Shown here: positions 28,606 to 37,508 of the stretch, one piece after another
Layout of the letters: every line of letters starts with the position of its first letter
Numbering within the stretch: the stretch's first letter is position 1
NCBI GenBank assembly: GCA_017480495.1
Contig: JAFVAQ010000021.1
Coordinates: 1 to 64,000 of the forward strand
Direction of reading: 5' to 3'
Source of the DNA: Eubacterium sp.
GTDB lineage: Bacteria > Bacillota > Clostridia > Lachnospirales > Lachnospiraceae
DNA length: 64,000 nucleotides
Program-made: the position numbers and the translations under genes
Notes under the pieces: generated by a model
The model's input: the letters and a program-made list of their open reading frames with translations, nothing else
Databases searched by the model: none
Told to the model about the DNA's origin: nothing

Positions 28606-28754
28606 ATGCCAGGAGACTGTAGTCACATTTTCGGCCCTAGAGTGACCTCGGTACTTAGCGATTCACGAGCAAAGCGAAGTGAGAGCTTAGTATCCGTTAG
28701 GTCACGGCCGGAGCGGAAGCGCGCCGAGAAATGTGACTACAGTCTCCTAGCATC
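28605..28754. repeat. Structured palindromic element, copy 1, between convergent queH and hslO
   Basis: The 150-base element folds into one large branched structure. Outer stem P1 pairs 28611-28630 with 28729-28748 (20 bp, perfect), extended by GATGC/GCATC across one mismatch. Stem P2 is CGGC (28632-28635) with GCCG (28723-28726). Stem P3 is GTGACCT (28642-28648) with AGGTCAC (28699-28705), then CGG/CCG. A side hairpin at 28706-28722 is capped by the GNRA loop GGAA. The single-stranded CCTAGA and the T/AG internal loop between P1 and P2 match copy 2 at 57831. The core is about 85 nt. It could act as bidirectional terminator, RNA processing site, small RNA or mobile structured DNA. Confidence 0.85.
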
Positions 28755-28784
28755 CTTTGAATTAACCTACGATATGATAACTAT

Positions 28785-29672
28785 CTAGATATTATCGTAG
28801 ATAGTCTGAAGTTCAGGGATTGAAAACTCGTAATCGGAGTTGCAGAAGTCACAGTGAAGATTGACAGGCTCACCATCGTCCAGCATAGACTTCAGCTCCT
28901 TGCGTCCCAGACTGATAAGTGCTTTAGTAACTCGTTCGCGACTGCAGTTACAGTGGTACTGCATAGGACGAGTCTCCTCAATAGTTATATCTTGACCGAA
29001 GACCTCTTCTCCAATGATGCTTCTCATCATTTCTTCAACAGTCATTCCCTTTTCAAAATAATTAGTTACTGAGTCCACCTTAGCTAGGCTATCTTCAAGT
29101 GCAGAGATAGTTTCCTCTGAAGCAAATGGAAGTAGCTGAATAATGAAACCGCCTGCGTGCTTGATGCTGAGGTCTCTATCGACAAGAACTCCGAGTCCTA
29201 CAGAGGTAGGTATCTGCTCGCTTTCTGCGTAGTAGTAGGTAAGGTCTTCGCCAATCTCGCCACTAACAAGGGCAGTCTGTCCAACATAAGGAGTGCTTAT
29301 TCCTTCGTCTCTGATGACAGTAAGTGTACCGCGACCTATAGCGCCGCCTACGTCAAGGTGTCCATTTGATTTAAGGGGAAGATCTACAGCGTTATTATAA
29401 ATAAGTCCTTTTACGTTGGAGGCAGCATCGGCAGTAACTGTAACAGACTTGGCTGGACCGTCTCCGTCTATCTTCAGAGTAAGTACATCGCCTTCATTCT
29501 TGCACATCGCTCCCATTAGAGCACCTCCTGTAAGGAGTCGACCAAGGGCGGCGCTGCAGACAGGACTTGTATTATGTATTTCTCTAGCTTTCTGAACAGC
29601 TGATCTAGAATATGCAGCTACGAATCTTATTTCATTATTGGCTGCCATTCCTTTAATTATATAATCCTTCAT
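28785..29672 (-). CDS. hslO: Redox-regulated chaperone Hsp33
   Basis: 295 residues. The core domain (VCSAALGRLLTGGALMGAM, LTLKIDGDGP) is followed by the linker and the C-terminal zinc switch with Cys241, Cys243, Cys274 and Cys277 (CNC...CDFC). Oxidation of these releases zinc and activates the holdase. The start at 29672 is preferred because AAGGAGAT precedes it; an upstream in-frame ATG at 29687 overlaps that site. It is convergent with queH, with the structured element between them. Confidence 0.95.
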   Translation of the reverse strand: MKDYIIKGMAANNEIRFVAAYSRSAVQKAREIHNTSPVCSAALGRLLTGGALMGAMCKNEGDVLTLKIDGDGPAKSVTVTADAASNVKGLIYNNAVDLPLKSNGHLDVGGAIGRGTLTVIRDEGISTPYVGQTALVSGEIGEDLTYYYAESEQIPTSVGLGVLVDRDLSIKHAGGFIIQLLPFASEETISALEDSLAKVDSVTNYFEKGMTVEEMMRSIIGEEVFGQDITIEETRPMQYHCNCSRERVTKALISLGRKELKSMLDDGEPVNLHCDFCNSDYEFSIPELQTIYDNI

Positions 29673-29800
29673 GACTATCTCCTTCATGGAATATCATTTC
29701 TATATTTGGGCATCTGACCCCGATGACCACTAGATAATATAACAGAATATGGTGGTTTAGTACAGATAATAAAATATTAAGTGCTTTTAATAGATTTAGA

Positions 29801-29809
29801 TGATATAAT
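29801..29809 (+). promoter_or_regulatory. Extended -10 promoter element for the RNase H gene
   Basis: TGATATAAT, a perfect extended -10, lies 39 bases before the start codon at 29848. No good -35 box is visible at 17 bases, which extended -10 promoters can tolerate. The same TGnTATAAT form occurs before addB. Confidence 0.5.
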
Positions 29810-29847
29810 TAGTCTGGTTTAGAATGACTAATGAGGTGACTGATTAA

Positions 29848-30480
29848 ATGAGCGGTTCAAAGTATTACGCGGTCAGAAAAGGACTCGTTCCAGGAATATA
29901 TAATAGTTGGGAAGAATGTAAGAATAACGTTCATGGTTTTCCGGGGGCTGAGTATAAGAGCTTCAAGACTTTAGAGGAGGCTAAAGCTTATCTGGGAGAC
30001 ATTTCTTCTGATACTGAAAAGGCTTCTCAGGACCTGGTTGAATACCTCAGTAGCAAGATGACCTCTTCGGCTATAGCTTATGTTGATGGAAGCTATAATG
30101 TGGCGACAGGGGAATATGCATATGGAATGCTTATTTTCCATGCTGGCAAGCTTTACGAAGAGTGTAAGAGTTTCGACGATCCAGAGATGAGTTCTATGCG
30201 AAATGTTGCTGGTGAGATACAGGGCGCAGCAAGAGCTATGGCATATTCAGTAGAAAATGGAATAGATAGTTTAGATATATACTATGACTATGCTGGAATA
30301 GAGAAGTGGGCGCTTGGAGAGTGGAAGACAAATAAAGAAGGTACTAGGGCTTATAAGGAATACTATGTATCTATTAGCGATAAGCTGAAGGTGTATTTTC
30401 ATAAGGTTAAAGGTCATTCTGGAGATATGGGGAATGATAGAGCAGATGAGCTGGCAAAGTCAGCTTTAGGTATAGAATAG
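29848..30480 (+). CDS. rnhA: Ribonuclease HI with N-terminal viroplasmin-type hybrid-binding domain
   Basis: 210 residues. Residues 1-48 are the caulimovirus-VI/viroplasmin domain (KYYAVRKGLVPGIYNSWEEC, then FKTLEEAKAYL), known in eukaryotic-type RNase H1 to grip RNA-DNA hybrids. The catalytic domain follows with Asp80 (AYVDGSYN), Glu123 (GEIQGA), Asp147 (IYYDYAG), His190 (KGHSGD) and Asp197 (GNDRAD). It removes RNA from hybrids such as R-loops and Okazaki primers. It has its own promoter and is followed after 17 bases by the phosphate transporter. Confidence 0.93.
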   Translation: MSGSKYYAVRKGLVPGIYNSWEECKNNVHGFPGAEYKSFKTLEEAKAYLGDISSDTEKASQDLVEYLSSKMTSSAIAYVDGSYNVATGEYAYGMLIFHAGKLYEECKSFDDPEMSSMRNVAGEIQGAARAMAYSVENGIDSLDIYYDYAGIEKWALGEWKTNKEGTRAYKEYYVSISDKLKVYFHKVKGHSGDMGNDRADELAKSALGIE

Positions 30481-30497
30481 AAGGAGCATAACACTGA

Positions 30498-32297
30498 ATG
30501 AACATCATTTCGATACTTGAACTTTTTGGAGGAGTCGGTCTTTTCCTGTTTGGTATGTCCCTGATGGGTTCATCACTTGAGAAGATAGCAGGCTCAAAAC
30601 TTGAAAAAATAATGGAGACTCTTACAACTAGTAAAAAGAAGGGGGTTGGAGCAATTAAGGGCTGGGGCCTTGGCCTCGGTGTTACTGGTATTATCCAGAG
30701 CTCTGCTGCAACAACTCTTATGCTGATAGGTTTTGTAAATGCGGGCATCATTAAGCTTGCTCAGGCAATACCGGTTGTATATGGAGCAAATATCGGTAGT
30801 ACTGTTACTGCACAGATACTTAGACTTGGAGATCTTAGTTCGGATAATATCGTGCTAAAACTTCTGAAGCCTTCCTCGTTTGCGCCTATGCTACTTGCGG
30901 TTGGAGCATTTTTGCACCTATTTTCTAAGAAGCAGCAGAAGAAGCATCTTGCAGGAATACTTGTAGGTCTGGGAACTCTTTTCTATGGTATGACCATAAT
31001 GGAAGAGGTATTTGCACCGCTTAAGGATTCGGCTAGATTCCAGAAGCTTTTTACATCTTTTAGTAATCCATTTATAGGTATACTTATTGGACTAGTTCTT
31101 ACAGCGGTTATTCAGAGTTCTAGTGCCTCTGTTGGTATTCTTCAGGCCCTTTCGGCGACAGGTGGAATAACCTATTCCATTGCGATTCCTATAATAATAG
31201 GTCAGAACTTAGGTAAATGTACTCCTATATTTCTCGGAGCAATAGGAGCCAACAAGAAGGCTAAGAGAGTTTCTATCACTTATGTTTTATTTAACATTAT
31301 TGGAGCGATTCTTTTCTGCCTGGTTATATATTCGGCGAATCTGTTTGGCGGACTTCCGATTATGGATAAGGTCGTTAATAGAGGTAATATCGCTAATTTC
31401 CATTTCCTCTTTAACTTCGCAACGAGTATTGTTCTCTTACCATTTAATAAGCAGATGTCTCAGTTGACGGGTAAAATGGTTAAGGATACAGATGCTGTTC
31501 CAGGTGATGAAGAAATCAAGGCTCTTGATGATATGCTTCTCAAAACTCCTGGTATAGCTCTAAATCAGTGTATCAGACTTATTAATAAGATGAGTGAGAA
31601 AATACTTGAGAATTTCCAGATGGCAACAGGAATGATCAAGGAATATTTACCTAACAATTTTGTTTTGCTGGAAGAAAATGAAGCCTTTATTGATAGATGT
31701 GAAACAGCGCTTTCTGATTATATAGTTAAGATAGATAGAAAGAGGCTGACACCGGATAACAAGCTGGTTGTATCAGAAGTTCTAAGCTCTATAGGAGACT
31801 TCGAGAGAATGGGCGACTATTCTATGAATATAGCTTATGTAGCTCAGGAGATGAATGAGAATAAGATAGAATTCTCAAAGAAGGGCCAGAAGGAGCTTGA
31901 GGCGATAATGTCTGCCACTCAGCTGACAGTAGAAACAGTTATGGAGTCTTTCTCTACAGATAACCTAAGTATGGCTATCAGAGTTGAACCTATGGCTCAT
32001 ACTGTTAAGGAGTTAAATGAACTTATTAAGTCTCATCACGTGGATAGACTTCAGGACGGAGACTGTGGAGTTGAAGGTGGTGTGGCGCTTTACGATCTGA
32101 TGAACAGCTTCGAGAGAATATCCTCTCACAGTGCAAATGTTGCTCTCCATGTAGTTAAGAGAATAAGAGGAGAGAAAGACTTTGATGATATGCACGGTCA
32201 TGTAGATGATACTACCACAGAAGAATATAAGGCTCTTGAGAGCTATTATGAAATGAAATATATAGATCCAATCCGTAAAAAATCAAAGAAGAAATAA
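30498..32297 (+). CDS. Na+/phosphate cotransporter with C-terminal PhoU-like domain
   Basis: 599 residues of the NptA/PNaS family. Two inverted membrane repeats carry the QSSAAT/QSSSAS motifs (GIIQSSAATTLMLIGF near residue 70; AVIQSSSASVGILQAL near 205), and the rest of the membrane part has about eight helices to residue 320. Residues about 350-590 are helical PhoU-like repeats (SSIGDFERMGDYSMNIA, NSFERISSHSANVAL). The ATG lies a few bases after GAAGGAGC. It ends seven bases from the convergent TetR gene. The transported substrate is assigned by family and not shown by context. Confidence 0.88.
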   Translation: MNIISILELFGGVGLFLFGMSLMGSSLEKIAGSKLEKIMETLTTSKKKGVGAIKGWGLGLGVTGIIQSSAATTLMLIGFVNAGIIKLAQAIPVVYGANIGSTVTAQILRLGDLSSDNIVLKLLKPSSFAPMLLAVGAFLHLFSKKQQKKHLAGILVGLGTLFYGMTIMEEVFAPLKDSARFQKLFTSFSNPFIGILIGLVLTAVIQSSSASVGILQALSATGGITYSIAIPIIIGQNLGKCTPIFLGAIGANKKAKRVSITYVLFNIIGAILFCLVIYSANLFGGLPIMDKVVNRGNIANFHFLFNFATSIVLLPFNKQMSQLTGKMVKDTDAVPGDEEIKALDDMLLKTPGIALNQCIRLINKMSEKILENFQMATGMIKEYLPNNFVLLEENEAFIDRCETALSDYIVKIDRKRLTPDNKLVVSEVLSSIGDFERMGDYSMNIAYVAQEMNENKIEFSKKGQKELEAIMSATQLTVETVMESFSTDNLSMAIRVEPMAHTVKELNELIKSHHVDRLQDGDCGVEGGVALYDLMNSFERISSHSANVALHVVKRIRGEKDFDDMHGHVDDTTTEEYKALESYYEMKYIDPIRKKSKKK

Positions 32298-32304
32298 TTT
32301 AAAA

Positions 32305-32895
32305 CTAGTCTATACTCAGCCTATCGGAAAGGTAGTCAAAGGCCGCCTTTTCGCATAGGTCTTTTAATGTCTTCATATTGTTAGCAATATATTCTGGAGT
32401 TTCTATCATTCCTTTAGTAACCCATTCGAGAATTATCCCGCAGGAACCATAGGCAAAGAATCTGGCTATAAAGTTTCTTTGCTGATCACTAACTGTATTC
32501 TGAGAATCGTCTGGAGCACTTTTATCTATAACAGAAATGGCTTGCTCAAATACATTCTGAGCCTGCACTAGTAGGTATTCCTGAATATAGTTTTCTGTAT
32601 GATTAATTGTATTTATATAGAAACGCTTATCTTCGGTCATGGCTGTAAGAAGCTCTTCGAGTCTAGTATTCCAATTCTCAAAGCTTACATCTTTAATATA
32701 CTTTTCTAGTAGATCATTTTCGTAGATCCACTTCAGTAGTACATATTTATCCTCAAAGTGATAATAGAAGGTCTGACGGTTGATATCACATTTTTCGGAA
32801 ATGTCCTTTACAGATATCTTGTCGAAGGTTTTTGTTTTGGTTAATTCCTTCAGACTGTCAGCTATTAATCTTTTGGTGATAGTTGAATATGCCAT
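32305..32895 (-). CDS. TetR/AcrR-family regulator
   Basis: 196 residues. The N-terminal helix-turn-helix (FDKISVKDISEKCDINRQTFYYHFEDKYVLLKWI spans residues 24-57) matches TetR proteins with the DhaS-like C-terminal domain (FFAYGSCGIILEWVTKGM). It is divergent from the MMPL transporter and lipoprotein genes, the usual arrangement for local repression of an efflux or lipid-export system. The intergenic space has two inverted repeats that could be its operators. AGGAAGGAAC precedes the ATG. Confidence 0.88.
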   Translation of the reverse strand: MAYSTITKRLIADSLKELTKTKTFDKISVKDISEKCDINRQTFYYHFEDKYVLLKWIYENDLLEKYIKDVSFENWNTRLEELLTAMTEDKRFYINTINHTENYIQEYLLVQAQNVFEQAISVIDKSAPDDSQNTVSDQQRNFIARFFAYGSCGIILEWVTKGMIETPEYIANNMKTLKDLCEKAAFDYLSDRLSID

Positions 32896-32944
32896 TTGAA
32901 CTTGTTCCTTCCTGGTTGATTTTTGTGATACAAATTACATATTT

Positions 32945-32960
32945 ATTACTACATAGTAAT
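32945..32960. promoter_or_regulatory. Inverted repeat near the TetR gene, candidate operator
   Basis: ATTACTA-CA-TAGTAAT, two perfect 7-base arms with a 2-base gap, lies about 50 bases upstream of the TetR-family start codon. Its size suits a dimeric regulator, and autoregulation is plausible. Confidence 0.45.
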
Positions 32961-33020
32961 GATAACACAGATTTTGGAAAAGAAGAGATTAAATTTTTAC
33001 ACTTTTTTAAATGTGTCGCA

Positions 33021-33041
33021 AAGTTTGTCACAGATAAACTT
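33021..33041. promoter_or_regulatory. 21-base inverted repeat, candidate TetR operator for the MMPL operon
   Basis: AAGTTTGTC-ACA-GATAAACTT: two 9-base arms matching at 8 of 9 positions around a 3-base centre, the typical geometry of TetR-family operators. It contains TTGTCA (33025-33030), which could be the -35 box of a promoter for the MMPL gene, so binding would block transcription. Confidence 0.55.
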
Positions 33042-33070
33042 TTGTCTAATTACATATTCATCCTTTGGGG

Positions 33071-33107
33071 GTATCCTTTCAAATGAAACAAGAGAGGATA
33101 CTTTTTT
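33071..33107 (+). terminator. Leader terminator / attenuator before the MMPL gene
   Basis: GTATCCTTTC (33071-33080) pairs with GAGAGGATAC (33092-33101; one G-U pair) and is followed directly by six T. It lies within the 5' leader, 30 bases before the MMPL start, and so could stop transcription before the gene. No small-molecule riboswitch class was recognised upstream of it. Confidence 0.6.
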
Positions 33108-33136
33108 AGTGTCTTATAAGAAGAGGAGGGATAACA

Positions 33137-35218
33137 ATGAAACTTGGCAAGCACGTCGTAAATATGCGAATACCTATATTGATACTTGCCCTTGTTCTGC
33201 TGATTCCATCAGCAATTGGTTATCTAAAAACCAGAACTAATTATGATATTCTCACATATCTTCCTAAAGATATTGAGACGATGAAAGGACAGAATATCCT
33301 GGCGGAGGATTTCGGCACGGGAGCCTTTTCTATGGTGGTCGTAGAAGGTCTTCCTGATAAGGATATAGTGGACTTGGCAGAAAAGATTGAAGACGTCGAT
33401 CATGTTGAGAGAGTGCTCTCATATCCATCGGCTACAGATGGTACAGTTCCTATCGAACTGCTTCCAGAGGATCTTAGAAGCACCATTCAGCAGGGAGATG
33501 CTCAGCTGATGATGGTATTCTATGATACTACACTATCTGCTGATGAAACATTAAATGCGGTAGAAGATATAAGAGCTATAGCTGGTAAGAGCGTATTCGT
33601 TGGAGGTATGTCAGCTGTAGTTATTGATACAAAGAATCTTAGTGATAAAGAGGTTCCAATATATGTTGCTATAGCAGTTGTGCTATGTCTCGTAGTACTG
33701 CAGCTTAGCATGGATTCATTTTTGATACCAATACTTTTCCTGATAAGTATCGGTTGTGCAGTTATGTACAATATGGGATCAAATGTTTTTAAGGGAGAGA
33801 TATCCTACGTAACCAAGGCTCTAGCTGCTGTGCTTCAGCTTGCGGTAACTATGGATTATTCTATCTTCCTATGGCATAGCTATTGTGATGAGAAAAAGGA
33901 TAAGAACAACAAGGAAGCAATGGCAGTTGCTATTGATAAAACTCTTGTATCTGTAGTAGGTAGCTCTATAACAACAGTTGCTGGATTCGTAGCCCTTTGT
34001 TTTATGAGCTTTACGCTTGGACTTGATATGGGAATAGTTATGGCGAAGGGAGTTGTGCTTGGTGTTATTTGCTGCGTTACGGTACTACCTTCAATGATTC
34101 TTATATTTGATAAGGCGATAGAAAAGACAAGACATAAAGCCTTGATTCCTGATTTTTCAAAGCTTAGTCCATGGATAGTAAAGCATTATTATATATTCCT
34201 TATAGCCTTTTTAGTTCTTATTGTACCAGCCTTCTATGGACAAAAGAATAATAAGGTTTATTACAATCTAGATAGTTCACTTCCTAAAGATTTAGAGAGT
34301 ATACAGGCAAATGAAAAGCTGGAAAAAGAATTCAACATGGCATCCACTCATATGATTCTGCTTGATTCAAATCTAGAGGATAGGGAAGTAAGAAAGCTTA
34401 TAGAGGATGTGAATGATGTTGATGGAGTTAAAGCGACACTTGGAATTCAGGCAATAGAGGGAGCCGGACTTCCAAGGGAAATGATTCCAGAGCATATAGT
34501 GAGTTTACTCGATGACGGAGAGTATCAACTGCTATTTGTAATGTCAGAATATAAGGTTGCATCAGATGAGGTTAATCATCAGTGTGACAAGATAAATAAG
34601 ATAATAGATAAATATGACACCAAGGGAATGCTTATAGGTGAAGCTCCATGTACTGAGGATCTCATAAAAGTTACAGACCACGACTTTAATATCGTTAGCT
34701 CGGTATCAATAGTACTGGTCGGACTGATAATAATTTTTGTATTTAAATCAGTCTCACTTCCAATCCTTCTTGTTTCAGTGATCGAGTTTGCGATATTTAT
34801 CAATATGGGAATTCCTCATTACACTGGAGCTACTTTACCTTTTGTAGCGTCTATTGTTATTGGAACGATACAGTTAGGTTCGACAGTTGATTATGCGATA
34901 CTGATGACAAATAAATATAAGACACTCAGAGTCGCAGGAGTAGAAAAAGAAGAGGCAGTTACAAAGGCACTGGAAGGTTCTATCAACTCTATATTTGTAT
35001 CAGCATTATCCTTCTTCGCTGCTACATTTGGAGTTGGTCTATATTCCAAGATAGATATGATAAGCTCTCTCTGCATACTAATGGCAAGAGGAGCAATTAT
35101 AAGTATGTTTGTAGTCGTTTTATTACTTCCAGCAGTACTTAAGCTTTTTGATAAAGTGATAGTTCATTCGACAGCTGGTTTTGGAAAACATGGTAAAAAA
35201 TTGACTTATGAATCGTAA
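33137..35218 (+). CDS. MMPL-family RND-type exporter
   Basis: 693 residues with two similar halves, each an extracellular porter loop after the first helix and then five or six helices (helix 1 about 12-30; KTRTNYDILTYLPKDIETMKG and its counterpart NKVYYNLDSSLPKDLESIQAN mark the two loops). The proton-relay-type segments AVTMDYSIFLWHSYCDE and GSTVDYAILMTNKYKT in the middle of each membrane block are characteristic of MMPL proteins. These export lipids, surfactants or peptides using proton flow. GAGGAGGGATAAC precedes the ATG. It is followed by a lipoprotein 19 bases later and controlled, by inference, by the divergent TetR protein. Confidence 0.88.
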   Translation: MKLGKHVVNMRIPILILALVLLIPSAIGYLKTRTNYDILTYLPKDIETMKGQNILAEDFGTGAFSMVVVEGLPDKDIVDLAEKIEDVDHVERVLSYPSATDGTVPIELLPEDLRSTIQQGDAQLMMVFYDTTLSADETLNAVEDIRAIAGKSVFVGGMSAVVIDTKNLSDKEVPIYVAIAVVLCLVVLQLSMDSFLIPILFLISIGCAVMYNMGSNVFKGEISYVTKALAAVLQLAVTMDYSIFLWHSYCDEKKDKNNKEAMAVAIDKTLVSVVGSSITTVAGFVALCFMSFTLGLDMGIVMAKGVVLGVICCVTVLPSMILIFDKAIEKTRHKALIPDFSKLSPWIVKHYYIFLIAFLVLIVPAFYGQKNNKVYYNLDSSLPKDLESIQANEKLEKEFNMASTHMILLDSNLEDREVRKLIEDVNDVDGVKATLGIQAIEGAGLPREMIPEHIVSLLDDGEYQLLFVMSEYKVASDEVNHQCDKINKIIDKYDTKGMLIGEAPCTEDLIKVTDHDFNIVSSVSIVLVGLIIIFVFKSVSLPILLVSVIEFAIFINMGIPHYTGATLPFVASIVIGTIQLGSTVDYAILMTNKYKTLRVAGVEKEEAVTKALEGSINSIFVSALSFFAATFGVGLYSKIDMISSLCILMARGAIISMFVVVLLLPAVLKLFDKVIVHSTAGFGKHGKKLTYES

Positions 35219-35237
35219 GGTAGGAGGATGATGAAGA

Positions 35238-37499
35238 ATGAAAAAGCTTGATTATAGTTCATATAGAAATAATGCAAAGAAGACTGTAGCAGTAGCTATG
35301 AGTATGATGATGGTTGGTAGTATGGCAGCTTGCGGTAGTTCAGATAGTGCGTCTGTAATAGATGCGACAGATGTCCAGGCAGCCGGCGAAGATGAAGAGA
35401 TGACAGAAGTTATCGAGAAAAGCCTGGGACTTGGTACAGCGACAGATGCTGAGGTAGATAAGGAGGAAACAGTTTATCTTATCTCTAATGCAAGTGGCGA
35501 GGTTCAGGATACGATAGTAGATGAATGGCTTAAAAATCCTGAGGGTAAGGATGAACTAGCGGATGTCAGCAGACTATCGGATATAGAAAATGTAAAGGGC
35601 GATGAAACATTTTCACAGGAGGGTACAAAGCTTACCTGGCAGGCAGGTGGATCTGATATTTATTATCAGGGACATACTTCAGAAGTGGCACCAGTTTCTG
35701 TTAAAGCAACATATTATCTGGATGGTAAGGAGATAGCTCCAGAAGATATAGCGGGTAAAAAAGGACATGTAAAGATTAGATATGAATATCAGAATACAGC
35801 AAAGAAGGGAGATATCTATACACCATTCATAATGGCGACAGGAATGACTCTTGGTATGGAGGACTTCGTAAATGTAACTGCAGAAAATGCGAAGGTTATA
35901 TCAGATGGCTCCAGATATATAGTTGTTGGTTATGGTATGCCAGGAATTACCGAGAGCCTAGGATTAGATGAAGAGGACATACAGCTTCCTGATTATTTCG
36001 AGGTTGAGGCGGATACAGTTGATTTTAAACTAGGGATGACAATAACAGTTGCTAGTGTTGAGACTCTAGGAGATGAAGATATAGATCTCACAGATGCTGA
36101 GAAGGAAATCAATGATCTGGCTGGAGAATACCAGGATGGAATGAATAGTCTGGTAGAAGGTATATCAGAATATACAAATGGAGTCGATAAGGTAAATGAC
36201 GGTGTTAATAAATTAAGTACTGGTAGTGAAGCACTCTATTCAGGTGCTGGTACTCTGAAAAATGGTATGGATAGCGCAACGTCTGGAGCAGAGGATATTA
36301 AGGACGGACTTGACTCGGCATATTCAGGCGCTAAGAGCATAAGTGATGGAGCGGCTGAACTAAATGAGGCAGTTCAGGGGATAGAGCTTCCGGATGTAAC
36401 TAAGATGGCAGGTGGCGAGGTTGATGATGCAACTAAGGCAGCTATTAAGAGTGCAGCAGAATCAAAGCTTGGAACAGATACAGCGTTTTATGTTGGTAAT
36501 GCAGTAACTGAGGTTGTAGGCGGTTCAGTTAATTCTGGAACAGTTAGTCAGGTGGTAGATTATAAAACAAGTGGTGCCTCTGCAGTTCAGACAGCAGCTC
36601 AGAATGCTGGAGCAGGTCAGGCTGGAAATGCAGCATCCCTTGCGGCAACGGCAGCAGGAAGCTCTAGCTATTCAGGCTCGGCAAATGCTGCAAATCTAGC
36701 AGCACTTAAGAATCAGATAGCAGCGGCTCTCAAGGCTCAGTATATGACAGATGGAACAATGGACGAAGCTACAGCAGAGGCCACTGCGGCAGCTACAGCA
36801 GATGCAATGGTAAATGGTATATATCAGGCAGGATATGGAGATGGTTATGGAAATGCATATTGTACAGGTTATGGAGCGGGATATGCTGCTGAATATCAGA
36901 ACTATCTAACTGAATTCGATAAGTATATATCTCAGGTTACAGCAGGCTTCAGTGGTGATTCCTTTACTGGAACAGTAACAAACGTTGCAAATGCTTATGC
37001 ATCTGCAGGTTCTGAAGTAACCCTTGGAAAGGTTGGAGACGCAATGGACGGATTTTCCACTAAGCTAGATACACTTAAAGCGGGAACATCCTCGCTTGCT
37101 TCAGGAACAAGTCAGTTGACTAATGGCTTATCACAACTGGATACAGGAGCTGGTACACTCGAGGATGGCATGACTCAGCTGAAGAGTGGAACTGATACAC
37201 TTTATAGTGGAACTAAGACTTTGAATGATGGAGTTGGCACACTTAAAACAGGAACAAATACACTTTCTAATAATAGTGGAGCTCTGAAGGACGGAGCTAC
37301 TCAGTTGAAGGATGCTACAGATCTTATAGTAGATAAGCTAAATGAAAAAGAAGATGGAATAAATCAGTTTGTAGATAATGTAAATAGTGTTAAAGCGGCA
37401 GCTAGAGATTATCAGTCCTTTGGTGGAACTAGCAAAGATGTGACCTCTAGAACTAAGTTCATCATCAAACTAGATGGAATTAACGAAAACTTAGAATAA
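35238..37499 (+). CDS. Lipoprotein-like surface protein with xxLxxG heptad repeats
   Basis: 753 residues. Residues 1-31 look like a signal peptide with Cys32 after SMAA, a loose lipobox. The first third is a beta-rich domain (KLTWQAGGSDIYYQGHTSEV). Two blocks of seven-residue repeats (about 313-372 and 613-688; SGAGTLKNGMDSATSG style) match the tape-like region of YhgE/Pip proteins, but the YhgE transmembrane helices are missing. Between them is an Ala/Gly/Tyr-rich stretch (about 530-553: GYGDGYGNAYCTGYGAGY). It follows the MMPL gene and probably serves as its extracytoplasmic partner. The family role (envelope spanning or substrate relay) is inferred. Confidence 0.7.
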   Translation: MKKLDYSSYRNNAKKTVAVAMSMMMVGSMAACGSSDSASVIDATDVQAAGEDEEMTEVIEKSLGLGTATDAEVDKEETVYLISNASGEVQDTIVDEWLKNPEGKDELADVSRLSDIENVKGDETFSQEGTKLTWQAGGSDIYYQGHTSEVAPVSVKATYYLDGKEIAPEDIAGKKGHVKIRYEYQNTAKKGDIYTPFIMATGMTLGMEDFVNVTAENAKVISDGSRYIVVGYGMPGITESLGLDEEDIQLPDYFEVEADTVDFKLGMTITVASVETLGDEDIDLTDAEKEINDLAGEYQDGMNSLVEGISEYTNGVDKVNDGVNKLSTGSEALYSGAGTLKNGMDSATSGAEDIKDGLDSAYSGAKSISDGAAELNEAVQGIELPDVTKMAGGEVDDATKAAIKSAAESKLGTDTAFYVGNAVTEVVGGSVNSGTVSQVVDYKTSGASAVQTAAQNAGAGQAGNAASLAATAAGSSSYSGSANAANLAALKNQIAAALKAQYMTDGTMDEATAEATAAATADAMVNGIYQAGYGDGYGNAYCTGYGAGYAAEYQNYLTEFDKYISQVTAGFSGDSFTGTVTNVANAYASAGSEVTLGKVGDAMDGFSTKLDTLKAGTSSLASGTSQLTNGLSQLDTGAGTLEDGMTQLKSGTDTLYSGTKTLNDGVGTLKTGTNTLSNNSGALKDGATQLKDATDLIVDKLNEKEDGINQFVDNVNSVKAAARDYQSFGGTSKDVTSRTKFIIKLDGINENLE

Positions 37500-37508
37500 A
37501 ATGAGATC

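Noticed and set aside
28606..28788. Open frame of 60 codons directly after queH
   Set aside because: It consists of the structured element read as protein, has no ribosome site, and the same sequence at 57831 is not open in the same way.
28767..28800. CTACGATA/TATCGTAG inverted repeat at the hslO end
   Set aside because: An 18-base loop and lack of a T-run on the hslO side make it a poor terminator candidate.
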